NCBI GenBank assembly: GCA_016297855.1
Contig: JAEDFW010000042.1
Span: 1-13,714, forward strand
Direction: 5' to 3'
Source of the DNA: Oscillospiraceae bacterium
GTDB lineage: Bacteria; Bacillota; Clostridia; Oscillospirales; Oscillospiraceae
DNA: 13,714 nucleotides
Of this stretch, positions 1 to 7,213 are shown in pieces; position 1 is the stretch's first letter, and each line of letters opens with the position of its first letter. A program made the position numbers and the translations under genes. The notes beneath the pieces are model-generated. The model made no database searches. It saw only the letters and a list, made by a program, of their open reading frames with translations, and was not told where the DNA came from.

Positions 1-55
1 AGGCAAAGGTCTGCAAAACCTTCACTCCCCAGTTCAAATCTGGGCGGCACCTCCA
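1..55 (+). tRNA. tRNA-Cys (GCA), 3' part; 5' end outside window
   Basis: The 3' three quarters of a cysteine tRNA. The anticodon stem is 6-10 with 18-22 and the loop 11-17 reads CTGCAAA, giving anticodon GCA at 13-15. The variable region is 23-27. The T stem is 28-32 with 40-44, closing the loop TTCAAAT. The 3' acceptor strand is 45-51, followed by T at the discriminator position (52) and an encoded CCA (53-55). U73 is a known identity element of bacterial tRNA-Cys, which supports the call. The D arm and 5' acceptor strand lie before base 1, so acceptor pairing cannot be checked. Confidence 0.93.
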
Positions 56-100
56 ACAAAAAACGACAGGTTACGGCCTGTCGCTTTTTGTTGGAGGTGC
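47..100. repeat. 24-bp near-perfect inverted repeat including the tRNA 3' end
   Basis: Bases 47-70 and 77-100 are reverse complements over 24 positions with one mismatch (A63 against C84), around a 6-base centre. The left arm contains the last nine bases of the tRNA (acceptor strand, discriminator and CCA). The right arm therefore carries an inverted copy of the tRNA end just past the terminator. An ordinary terminator would need only the inner 7 bp plus the A/T flanks. Confidence 0.85.
57..89 (+). terminator. Intrinsic terminator of the tRNA-Cys unit
   Basis: Two bases after the encoded CCA begins an A-rich run, then CGACAGG (64-70), loop TTACGG (71-76), CCTGTCG (77-83), C and five T. This is a canonical Rho-independent terminator for the tRNA transcript. 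The pairing can extend much further on both sides (see the 47-100 palindrome). Confidence 0.85.
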
Positions 101-123
101 AAGTTTTGCCTTTGGCAAAACTT
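101..123. repeat. Perfect 10-bp hairpin directly after the palindrome
   Basis: AAGTTTTGCC (101-110), loop TTT, GGCAAAACTT (114-123). It abuts the 47-100 inverted repeat and is followed by the small CCGC-T-GCGG hairpin (124-132). No U-run follows, so it is not a simple terminator. Downstream, 174-180 pairs with 215-221 (ACACGAT/ATCGTGT) and encloses a 6-bp hairpin at 186-201. Together these make a chain of hairpins of unknown role between the tRNA and the 239-266 terminator. I see no gene in 90-299. Confidence 0.7.
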
Positions 124-233
124 CCGCTGCGGCGGGGATTGAACGTGAAAGAAACCACTGATGGGCTTCTCTCACACGATCTTCCTTTCCGAAAGCGGAA
201 ATCTGATGTCATCTATCGTGTTTTGAATATCCA

Positions 234-267
234 GAAAAAGCGGCAGGCTTTCCCCTGTCGCTTTTTG
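234..267. terminator. Bidirectional intrinsic terminator closing the B12 operon
   Basis: AGCGGCAGG (239-247), loop CTTTCC, CCTGTCGCT (254-262) forms a 9-bp stem with one G-T pair, flanked by A-run and T-run on opposite sides so that it can terminate in both directions. On the minus strand it lies about 35 bases after the stop of the fused ECF gene and is the only terminator seen for the long operon. Its right arm and tail match the tRNA terminator at 77-91. Confidence 0.85.
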
Positions 268-299
268 TTTTTGCAAGCATCACTCGTTAAAGCCATTCT

Positions 300-2963
300 T
301 TATGTGCAAAAGCCATACTTTTCTTTGATTCTGTCGAGCTTTTCCAGCATCGGCCGCGAAAACACCCACAAAAACAGCACCGTGGCCGCCGCGTGCACAA
401 GATCGACCGGGAAGCCTGTGAAATAGTACGCCAGCAGGATTTCCTTCGTAATCGTACTCTGGTACAAAATGGCGGACGCCGGATTCATGATCCCGCCATA
501 GACGATCAGAACCGAAAGTGCGCCGAACACGCACAGCGAAACGCGTGTGCGCCGCAGAAGTCCTTTGCGGAACAGTACGCCCGCGAGAAAGCCGATGAGT
601 CCCATCGCAAACATCTGAAACGGCGTCCACGGTCCCTGCTGGAACAGCATGTTTGACGCCAGCATCGTCACTGCACCCACCAAAAAGCCAGCTTCACCGC
701 CCAGCGCCACGCCGGAAAGAATGACAATGGCCGCCACGGGTTTGAAACCCGGCAGCATGAAAAATGCTGCCCGTGCCGCCACGCCCAGTGCGCACAAAAC
801 CGCCAGCAGCACCAGCTCTCTGGCGCGCGGCCGGCGCGATTCAAACGCCAGTGCGAACGGCAGCATGCACTCCAGCAGCACCAGCATCGACGTGAGGTAA
901 TATTTTCGGTTTCCAAAATAGTACGCCCCCGCAAAAATGGTCACGGGGATGAGCAGCGCGATCACGGCCAATGCCGCCGTCGTGCGTCGTGGAAGCCTTC
1001 TCTCGCCTCGCAGTGTCTGCGCCTTGTCAATCTCCGCACCCTTGCGGCTGACGCTTCCGGCCAGCACTCCCAGACACAGCAGCATCGCCGCATACAGCCG
1101 CAGCTGCGCACCGGCCGGGGCAGTCAGACCGCCGCTGGACAGAAGCGCAGACAGATCGCTCGTGCTGAGAATTTTCATCAAAATTGCCAGCGCGCCAGCG
1201 CCCGATACAAGTGCGGTCAGTTTTCGCCACAACGGCAGCTTGTCCGGCTTTTGCGCGGACGTCGCCTCTTCGCACGGCTGAACATACCCTTCGTCTGCAC
1301 CATCATCGTCCTGCCGCGGCCGCACTGTGCCACCGCAGGCCAGAATCACATCATCCACCGTCACCGCGCCCGGCAGGACAGCGCGCGCCATGCGGTTGGC
1401 GGCGGTCGTGTAGAAGCTGTTGCCCGAGAAGAACGCATGCGGCGCACCTTCGGTCACCACGCCGCCGTCAAAGAACAGCGCGCAGCGCGTGGCATATTCG
1501 GCGCAGAATTCAATGTCGTGGCTGACCATGACGATGCACACACCGCTGCGCCGCAGCTGCCGCAAAATCCGCGCAAACGCCTGCTTGAACTCCGCGTCCA
1601 GGCCCTTGGTCGGTTCGTCCAGAAGCAGCAGCTCAGGCTGCAGCAAAAGGACCTTCGCCAGTGCGGCGCGCTGCTGCTCACCGCCAGACAGATCATACGG
1701 GTGCCGGTCCAGAAGCTGCGTCAGGCCGCAGAGCGCCGCCGTGTCGCACACGCGTGCTTCCCGTTCGGGGCTGTTTTTCGGCAGCACGCACAGCAAATCT
1801 TCCCGAACTGTCTTTTTCAAAAACAGCGTCTGCACATCCTGCGGCAGAAGTCCAATGCGTCCGTGCATCTCACCGGGCGAACCGCCAAACACCGTCACGC
1901 GGCCACGGTACGGTGCGCTCTGCCCGGCGATCAGCCGCAGCGTGGTCGATTTTCCTGTGCCGTTGCCGCCGAGAATCGCCAGCAGCTCGCCGCGCCGCGC
2001 CTGTAATGAAAGTCCTTTCACCACATCCGGCGAATTTTTCCCATATTTAAACCAGGCATCCTCCACCTGCAGGACAGTTTCCGCCTGATTCTTATCTTCT
2101 CCCTCCACCGGCGGTATTTCGCCCAGCGGATGCTCCGTGGAATAGCGCGCCAGCCACTCACGCCCCTGCCCCACCGTGACTGGACACGGCAGCTCACTCG
2201 GTACGGCGGCAAAAATGCGCATCGGCGCAGGCATGGCGGCAAACATCCCGTGGCCGCGCGATTTGAGCGTCTCGCCCACGGCCTGTGGCGTACCCTGCGT
2301 CAGAATTCTCCCGTTTTCCAGCACAACTGCGCGGCTGCACAGCGGAAATACCTCCTCCAGCCGGTGCTCGCTGATCACGATCGCCGTGCCAAGCTCGCGG
2401 TTGATCCGGCCGAGTGTGCTCAGAAACTCTGTCGCTGCAATGGGGTCAAGCTGGCTTGTCGGCTCGTCGAGCAGCAGCACCGACGGCTGCATCACCATGA
2501 TGGACGCCAGATTCAAAAGTTGCTTCTGTCCGCCTGACAACTCGGAAACAGGCCGGTAGAACCAGTCCTCAATGCCGAAAAACGAAGCCATCTCCGCCAC
2601 GCGGCGGCGAATGGTGGGCGTGTCACAGCCCAGACTCTCCAGCCCGAAGGCCAGCTCATGCCAGACCTTATCGGTCACGAGCTGATTGTCGGGATTTTGC
2701 AGCACGAAGCCGATCTTCTGGCTCTGCGCACGCGCGTCCAATTCGTCCAGCGGCGTATTTTCAAACAGAATCTCGCCAGAACGCGCGCCGTACGGCGCAA
2801 GCGCGGGCTTGAGCTGACGCAGCAGCGTCGATTTTCCGCTGCCCGACGCGCCGCACAGGCAGATGAAGCTGCCCGCCTCGATGGTAAGCGTAATATTCTC
2901 CAGCGCCGGCACAGCCGCATTGGGATAGGAAAAGGTCAGGTTTTGGATTGTAAACGCGTCCAC
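300..2963 (-). CDS. ECF transporter: two ATPase domains fused to a membrane S-like component (EcfA-EcfA-EcfS), probable corrinoid uptake
   Basis: An 887-residue fusion. ATPase domain 1 (about 1-235) has Walker A GASGSGKST (38-46), Q-loop QNPDNQ, signature LSGGQ (142-146), Walker B VLLLDE (162-167) and switch His200. ATPase domain 2 (about 298-515) has GGNGTGKST (332-340), LSGGE (425-429), LLLLDE (445-450) and His482, so both sites look active. After a linker, residues 580-875 form a hydrophobic multi-helix region. Its part GPWTPFQMFAMGLIGFLAG (777-795) resembles vitamin S components of the CbrT type. EcfA1, EcfA2 and S are normally separate proteins. I chose the GTG start at 2963 because AAGGAGG lies 7 bases upstream; an in-frame ATG six codons earlier would place the Shine-Dalgarno inside the gene. 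It overlaps the ecfT end by 28 bases. Corrinoid specificity is inferred from the operon. Confidence 0.9.
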   Translation of the reverse strand: MDAFTIQNLTFSYPNAAVPALENITLTIEAGSFICLCGASGSGKSTLLRQLKPALAPYGARSGEILFENTPLDELDARAQSQKIGFVLQNPDNQLVTDKVWHELAFGLESLGCDTPTIRRRVAEMASFFGIEDWFYRPVSELSGGQKQLLNLASIMVMQPSVLLLDEPTSQLDPIAATEFLSTLGRINRELGTAIVISEHRLEEVFPLCSRAVVLENGRILTQGTPQAVGETLKSRGHGMFAAMPAPMRIFAAVPSELPCPVTVGQGREWLARYSTEHPLGEIPPVEGEDKNQAETVLQVEDAWFKYGKNSPDVVKGLSLQARRGELLAILGGNGTGKSTTLRLIAGQSAPYRGRVTVFGGSPGEMHGRIGLLPQDVQTLFLKKTVREDLLCVLPKNSPEREARVCDTAALCGLTQLLDRHPYDLSGGEQQRAALAKVLLLQPELLLLDEPTKGLDAEFKQAFARILRQLRRSGVCIVMVSHDIEFCAEYATRCALFFDGGVVTEGAPHAFFSGNSFYTTAANRMARAVLPGAVTVDDVILACGGTVRPRQDDDGADEGYVQPCEEATSAQKPDKLPLWRKLTALVSGAGALAILMKILSTSDLSALLSSGGLTAPAGAQLRLYAAMLLCLGVLAGSVSRKGAEIDKAQTLRGERRLPRRTTAALAVIALLIPVTIFAGAYYFGNRKYYLTSMLVLLECMLPFALAFESRRPRARELVLLAVLCALGVAARAAFFMLPGFKPVAAIVILSGVALGGEAGFLVGAVTMLASNMLFQQGPWTPFQMFAMGLIGFLAGVLFRKGLLRRTRVSLCVFGALSVLIVYGGIMNPASAILYQSTITKEILLAYYFTGFPVDLVHAAATVLFLWVFSRPMLEKLDRIKEKYGFCT

Positions 2964-3826
2964 ACGAGCGCCTCCTTGCATTGCAGAATCACCGGCGTGA
3001 GGCCAAGCGCGAGGTAGATGAGCATCACGCTCACAAAGTACGCCGTGACCGGCGCACCGCGAAGAGTGGGATAATACCGCCACGAAATCGCTCCGGAAAG
3101 CGCCCCAACGAGTACATAGGCGCCCGCGAATATCAGCCATGCCAGCATCCTGCCGTCGCGCGCGTCAAAGCGGTAGATGGAAAACGCTGTGCGGCCCGGC
3201 AGGCCGTATCCCCGGCTTTTCATGGAATCCGCCGTGTCGATGGCATTCTCCAACGCCCACGTCACCACGCCCGACAAAATCGCAGCCGCGCGGCGGATGC
3301 GATCAAGCACGCCGCCCGTGGATACGTCCTGCCCCAAAGCGTGCTGCGCCTGCGCAACCTTCTTCACCTGCCCGGCATAGCGCGGAGCAAATCGCAGCGT
3401 CATGGAAAGCAGCAAACTCAGCGCCGGAATGACGCGTCCGAACAGATACAGAATCTTGTCCGAGCGCATCACCGCATTCATACACGAAAACCAGACCAGC
3501 GCGCACGCAAGTGTCGCGGCGGCGCATAGTCCGTACAGGATCGACTCCAATGTCAGCGGATTTCCCGACGGAAGATAGCACAAGATGGTTGCGCCGGCGT
3601 GGCTGAACATTGGATTGACGAGCGCCGTGAGCGCAAACATCCCGGCAATCCACCCCGCCCGTTTTCCGCCCGTTCCGCCCGAAAGCACGCAAGACCAGGC
3701 GAACCCGCTCAAAAGCGAGATCGCCTGGCACACAGGGTGCTGCAGCGTCATGGCGAAACCGATGACCAGCACGAAATATAAAAAATTGATGGCCGGATGA
3801 AAGCCGGAAAACGTATCGCGCCTCAT
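2936..3826 (-). CDS. ecfT: ECF transporter transmembrane component EcfT
   Basis: A 296-residue membrane protein, the usual EcfT size, with hydrophobic segments around 15-30, 35-50, 57-75, 95-117, 125-145, 228-248 and 262-282. The coupling-helix motif, ending in ADSMKSRGYG (199-208), is the Ala-Arg-Gly signature by which EcfT docks on the ATPase grooves. An earlier cytoplasmic stretch (145-185) would supply the other coupling helix. EcfT links ATP hydrolysis to toppling of the S component in the membrane. It starts 11 bases after the DUF4430 stop and its 3' end overlaps the fused ATPase gene, which implies translational coupling. Its partner ATPases and probable S component are all in that next polypeptide. 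The Shine-Dalgarno (about GGGATAGAGAG) is weak. Confidence 0.92.
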   Translation of the reverse strand: MRRDTFSGFHPAINFLYFVLVIGFAMTLQHPVCQAISLLSGFAWSCVLSGGTGGKRAGWIAGMFALTALVNPMFSHAGATILCYLPSGNPLTLESILYGLCAAATLACALVWFSCMNAVMRSDKILYLFGRVIPALSLLLSMTLRFAPRYAGQVKKVAQAQHALGQDVSTGGVLDRIRRAAAILSGVVTWALENAIDTADSMKSRGYGLPGRTAFSIYRFDARDGRMLAWLIFAGAYVLVGALSGAISWRYYPTLRGAPVTAYFVSVMLIYLALGLTPVILQCKEALVWTRLQSKT

Positions 3827-3837
3827 GCGTGTTCTCT

Positions 3838-4575
3838 CTATCCCTGATAGTTATCGCCGACGTCCGCACCCAGATCGCAGGTGTAGACGAGCTTAATCAC
3901 ATCGCCCGGCTGCGGAAAATACTGGCCGCAGCCGTAATTTGGAAACTCACCGTTCACGCTGTACATCCAGCCCGACAGCTCCCCGGCATCAAATTCATAG
4001 ATGTTGCCGATGCCTTCGAGATAGGCAGAGTTGCCCATTGCCGTGCCGGCGTATTCCAGATGGATTCCCTCGCGCTGCGCCACGCGCAGCAGAATATCCA
4101 GCACGCTCTCTGCGTCAGAGAATTCCTCCTGCACCGGCGCGAGGATCCACCCGTCCGCCGGGACCAGCTCGGAAACGGCCGCAGGCAACGTATCCAGCTT
4201 GTCCAGCAGCGTCGCGCAGCTGATCGAGATCGTGCACACGCTTCTTTCCGGCTCAGTGGTCGTCTCCGATTCGGCCGGCCCTTGCTGTTCATCCGCCGTC
4301 ACAGTCTCATCCGCAGAAGGCGTCTGCGTCTCATCTTCCGGTTCCGTCAATGGCTCCGGCTTCGCAGCCGTTTCCGGAATTTCCACTTCCGGTTCTTTTT
4401 CGTCCGGTTCTTTCGCAGCTTCCTCCATAATCGGTGGAATTTCCGTTTCATTCTGTATTGTCTGCTCCACCTGCGGCTGCTGCGGTTTTTCACCGCCGAA
4501 CGCCAGCCAGAACGCCAGCGCCAGCACGGCAACCGCCGCCAGACAGGCGAGCACGGTTTTGATCGGTTTATTCAT
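3838..4575 (-). CDS. Membrane-anchored DUF4430 (transcobalamin C-terminal-like) protein
   Basis: 245 residues in three parts. A short N-terminus and one transmembrane anchor (about 7-27) come first. A Glu/Pro/Thr-rich spacer (28-112) probably spans the cell wall. The DUF4430 domain (about 113-240) follows, recognised by GIGNIYEFDAGELSGWMYSV (168-187), FPNYGCG and the terminal YTCDLGADVG (231-240). DUF4430 is the family of the C-terminal domain of mammalian transcobalamin and intrinsic factor, which covers one face of bound cobalamin. VLAC (8-11) resembles a lipobox but lies too near the N-terminus and inside the hydrophobic run, so I favour an uncleaved anchor. Stop-to-start gaps are 15 bases from the upstream SLH gene and 11 to ecfT. 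Inferred role: corrinoid binding at the outer membrane face, handing the ligand to the ECF transporter. Confidence 0.85.
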   Translation of the reverse strand: MNKPIKTVLACLAAVAVLALAFWLAFGGEKPQQPQVEQTIQNETEIPPIMEEAAKEPDEKEPEVEIPETAAKPEPLTEPEDETQTPSADETVTADEQQGPAESETTTEPERSVCTISISCATLLDKLDTLPAAVSELVPADGWILAPVQEEFSDAESVLDILLRVAQREGIHLEYAGTAMGNSAYLEGIGNIYEFDAGELSGWMYSVNGEFPNYGCGQYFPQPGDVIKLVYTCDLGADVGDNYQG

Positions 4576-4590
4576 ATCTGCCTCGGTTTC

Positions 4591-6168
4591 TTACTGCAGC
4601 AGGTCGGTCAGCCGCAGCAGATTATACAGCATCTGCGCCACCTCACAGCGCAGGATCGCGCGCGTAGGCGCGAGCGTCTTTTCACCCGCCCCCAGCACAG
4701 CGTACTGCGCGCAGAAGGCCATCGTACCGGTGGCATAGGATGCGACGCTGCCTCCGTCGGGGTATACCGCCAGCACGCGCGTGACCTGCTCGGCAGAGAG
4801 ATCGGTATCAAAACCGCAGAGCTTCGCTGCACGCGCCAGCATCGTGGCCGCCTCCTGCCGGGTGATGACACCCTCAGGGTTAAACTTCCCGTGGCCCACG
4901 CCGTTGACAATGCCGTAGGCCGCAGCCGTATCGACGTAGCTGGCATACCACGCCGTCTCCGCCACATCCGTGAAGGTGCCGCGGTACTCGGGCGCAAGCC
5001 CCAGACCGCAGACCACGATCTTTGCAAACTGCGCGCGCGTCATGGTCGCGTCAGGGGAGAATTTGCCCTTGCCCATCCCGTCGATGATCCCGTAGCCGGC
5101 AAGCGTTTCGATGGCGAACTGATTTTTGTGTCCCTTCACATCATCAAACGTCACGCCTGCGCGCACAACGGTGCTGGGTGTCAGTCCCTGCTGTGGCTCG
5201 GCTTTTGTGATAACACGCACCGCGTCGGACATATCGAATACGCCGGGCTTTGCAAGTTCCGCGCGGCGAACGGCGATGAGCGCCAGAAGCGCCTGAATGG
5301 TCGCAGTGGCGTCTGCCGTGTCGGTGTGTTTGAAGCTGCCGTCGGGCAGCTGATACGAAAGCAGCGCGTCAAAAACAGTCTTGCCGTTTTTCACGAAACG
5401 CGCGTCATCAAGCTTGATGCCCAGCGCGCAGAGCGCCAGAATCGTCTGCGAGCACGACTCGGACGTGGCCACACCCCAGGTAGAGAAACCGCCCGTCATG
5501 TCCTGCATCGCGGCCAGACACGTCACGCCAAGCGTCACAGCGCTCTCTACCGCTGCATTTTCGCGGTAGTTTGCCAGTGCCTGCAGCACGATGGCAGTCA
5601 CATCTGCGTCTGCAGTCTGCTTGCCAAGGCCCCATCCGCCGTCCTCCAACTGACGGCCCAGCAGATAGTCCACATACAGCTCGCGCGTGGCCTGCGTTTT
5701 GGCGTCCTTGTTGACCGGCATGGCGTAATCGCCCGCATCGAGCGCAATGAGGGCGTAGGCTGCGGCGGTCACGCCGGCAGCAACGGTAAAGTCATAGTCT
5801 CCCAGCGGCTTCAGAAGATCCACGCCGTCCACATTTGCCGGATCCTCGCCAATCGCGGTGAGCGCGAGGATGGTGCGCGAATACTCGGTTGAGCGGCGGG
5901 TGCTGAGCACGCCGTCTGCCGCGCGCAGCTGCTCGCGCAGCGCGGCAAGAAACGGCACATAATAGCCCTTCGGCGCGGCAAAGCCGCCGCGCGCACTCAC
6001 GATGACCGCCCAACCGCCCGTCTCATCGAGCACAGGTGAAGACGTGAACAAATGCTGCGCGCCGCGCAGACCGGCCTTTGCTGCCTCGGACTCTGCCGCT
6101 GCCGCCGGAACGGCCAGCAGCGAACACAAGATACATACAATCAAAAGAATCGGCAATCTTCGTTTCAT
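4591..6168 (-). CDS. Secreted alpha/alpha-barrel (prenyltransferase/intrinsic-factor-like fold) protein with three SLH domains
   Basis: 525 residues. A signal peptide ends near PAAAA-E (about residue 25). Residues 30-310 contain repeated helical pairs with QxxDGGW/GGF-type turns: QLEDGGWG (173-180), QDMTGGFSTWG (222-232) and QLPDGSF (273-279). These are typical of the alpha/alpha barrel shared by prenyltransferases, squalene cyclases and the N-terminal domain of intrinsic factor and transcobalamin. No cyclase DxDD acid motif was noticed. Three SLH domains (about 340-390, 399-450, 462-520) would hold it on the cell wall polymer. The start follows GGAGG; of two adjacent ATGs I chose the second (spacing 8), while the first (6171) would add one Met. 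A promoter lies just upstream. Position next to a DUF4430 gene and an ECF transporter suggests corrinoid binding rather than catalysis. Confidence 0.85.
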   Translation of the reverse strand: MKRRLPILLIVCILCSLLAVPAAAAESEAAKAGLRGAQHLFTSSPVLDETGGWAVIVSARGGFAAPKGYYVPFLAALREQLRAADGVLSTRRSTEYSRTILALTAIGEDPANVDGVDLLKPLGDYDFTVAAGVTAAAYALIALDAGDYAMPVNKDAKTQATRELYVDYLLGRQLEDGGWGLGKQTADADVTAIVLQALANYRENAAVESAVTLGVTCLAAMQDMTGGFSTWGVATSESCSQTILALCALGIKLDDARFVKNGKTVFDALLSYQLPDGSFKHTDTADATATIQALLALIAVRRAELAKPGVFDMSDAVRVITKAEPQQGLTPSTVVRAGVTFDDVKGHKNQFAIETLAGYGIIDGMGKGKFSPDATMTRAQFAKIVVCGLGLAPEYRGTFTDVAETAWYASYVDTAAAYGIVNGVGHGKFNPEGVITRQEAATMLARAAKLCGFDTDLSAEQVTRVLAVYPDGGSVASYATGTMAFCAQYAVLGAGEKTLAPTRAILRCEVAQMLYNLLRLTDLLQ

Positions 6169-6235
6169 CATTGGTTCCTCCAGTCCCATGTTCTCCACCG
6201 GATATCCGGACAAATCAGACCTTTGATATGCGCAG

Positions 6236-6264
6236 AGTATACCATACAAACGTGGAAATGGCAA
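6236..6264 (-). promoter_or_regulatory. Internal promoter before the capture and transport genes
   Basis: Minus-strand TTGCCA (6259-6264), 17-base spacer, TATACT (6236-6241): five of six matches in each box. It begins inside the short gap after the cobC stop (6270-6272) and would start transcription near 6229, about 60 bases before the SLH barrel gene. The leader holds the 12-bp palindrome CCGGATATCCGG (6198-6209), a possible operator. I see neither a terminator nor a second riboswitch in this gap, so read-through from the riboswitch operon is also expected. Confidence 0.6.
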
Positions 6265-6269
6265 AGCAA

Positions 6270-6845
6270 TTATTCTGGAATCATTCTGTATTGCAGGATA
6301 TTCATGTCAATTTCATAACCAAATCCCGGCTTTGGCTGCCACTCATACCGGTTTTTCCCTTCACCGGGAAAAAGCGCCTGCATAATATGAACGATCGTCC
6401 CGCCGTGCACCACGGCCAGCACGTCTCGCTTCTGCGCGCGCAGCGCGGCAAGTGCGCGCAATACGCGCTGCTGAACCTCGCGTTCCGACTCGCCGCCGGG
6501 CGTATGGTTCTCGGCCATGTCACCCGCGAGCCATGCTTGATACGCCGCGCGTCCCTTCAGCTCGTCGTAGCTGTGCATCTCGAACGCGCCGAAATCCATC
6601 TCGCGCAGCGCCGGCCAGCGCTCGTGCTTGGTCTCGCCGTAGATCGCAGCGAGCGTCTGCTCGGTGCGCAGCATCCCTGACGTGACGATCAGCAGTCCCT
6701 CCGGATCCGGGTAGCCGCCATTTTCGCGCAGCGCATCCAGCTGCCGCATGCCTTCTTCGCATAAGGGAAGATCGGTGCTTCCGTAGTACAGATGCTCCAG
6801 ATTGCCGCGTGTCAGCCCGTGGCGCAGCAAATACAGCCGATTCAT
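6270..6845 (-). CDS. cobC: Histidine phosphatase, probable alpha-ribazole phosphatase CobC
   Basis: 191 residues of the histidine phosphatase superfamily. The catalytic RHG is in LLRHGLTRGN (6-15), the second arginine is in TSGMLRTEQTL, the acid/base region is in MDFGAFEMHSYDEL, and the second catalytic His is in VVHGGTI. CobC removes the 5' phosphate from alpha-ribazole phosphate or from adenosylcobalamin phosphate, the last step of nucleotide-loop assembly. The sequence family alone does not separate this from a general phosphoglycerate-mutase-like phosphatase; the neighbouring cobU and cobS decide it. The ATG overlaps the stop of the preceding CobU-like gene (ATGA), so they are translationally coupled. 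No terminator follows. Confidence 0.87.
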   Translation of the reverse strand: MNRLYLLRHGLTRGNLEHLYYGSTDLPLCEEGMRQLDALRENGGYPDPEGLLIVTSGMLRTEQTLAAIYGETKHERWPALREMDFGAFEMHSYDELKGRAAYQAWLAGDMAENHTPGGESEREVQQRVLRALAALRAQKRDVLAVVHGGTIVHIMQALFPGEGKNRYEWQPKPGFGYEIDMNILQYRMIPE

Positions 6846-7213
6846 CCTTTCAGCTCCAGCGGCAGGCCGCAGAATATGCGCGTCACACGCGACGCACGCC
6901 CACTCAGTTTCGTGAGTAACCGTCCCGTCTGTTCACGCCAGGCACGCTCCAGGGGATCGATCGGCACCACACCGCAGGAAATATCGTCACAGATGACGAT
7001 TTTGTCCGCCAGCGTGTCCAAATCCGTCACTTCCATCGAGTCAAGTCCGGCCTGCACGCACGCGAGTGTATAGCGCTCAAGATGCTCGATGCAGCGGCGG
7101 CTCGTGTCCAGCGTCGTGCCGCTGCAGGTAAAAAAATCGCCATCGGACACACCAAGCGCTTCTTTTGCATAGGCGCGCTTGCCCTGATACGCGCCGCCGA
7201 TAATCAGTTCCAT
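6842..7213 (-). CDS. Short CobU-like protein (mini adenosylcobinamide kinase-type)
   Basis: 123 residues, against about 180 for CobU. The N-terminus has a P-loop-like GGAYQGKR (6-13), where the usual Ser/Thr after Lys is replaced by Arg. The C-terminal half carries what typical CobU proteins have at their end: GVVPIDPLERAWREQTGRLL (81-100), followed by a stretch ending GLPLELK. The middle region with the GMP-accepting His of canonical CobU seems shortened or missing. It is coupled on both sides: its ATG overlaps the cobS stop by one base and its stop overlaps the cobC start. It could be a kinase-only enzyme, a partner subunit for the CobU upstream, or a regulator. The altered P-loop makes activity uncertain. 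Confidence 0.75.
   Translation of the reverse strand: MELIIGGAYQGKRAYAKEALGVSDGDFFTCSGTTLDTSRRCIEHLERYTLACVQAGLDSMEVTDLDTLADKIVICDDISCGVVPIDPLERAWREQTGRLLTKLSGRASRVTRIFCGLPLELKG

Noticed and set aside
2964..3140. Longer N-terminus for the fused ECF ATPase gene
   Set aside because: The 59 extra residues overlap ecfT and show no ATPase-family sequence. A perfect Shine-Dalgarno directly precedes the GTG at 2963.
3829..5892. A 687-codon open frame on the plus strand
   Set aside because: It lies antisense to ecfT, the DUF4430 gene and the SLH barrel gene. Its product is rich in Arg and His with no domain, as expected from the complement of GC-rich coding DNA.
6169..6269. A second cobalamin riboswitch before the transporter genes
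   Set aside because: The gap is too short and contains none of the conserved cobalamin aptamer blocks.
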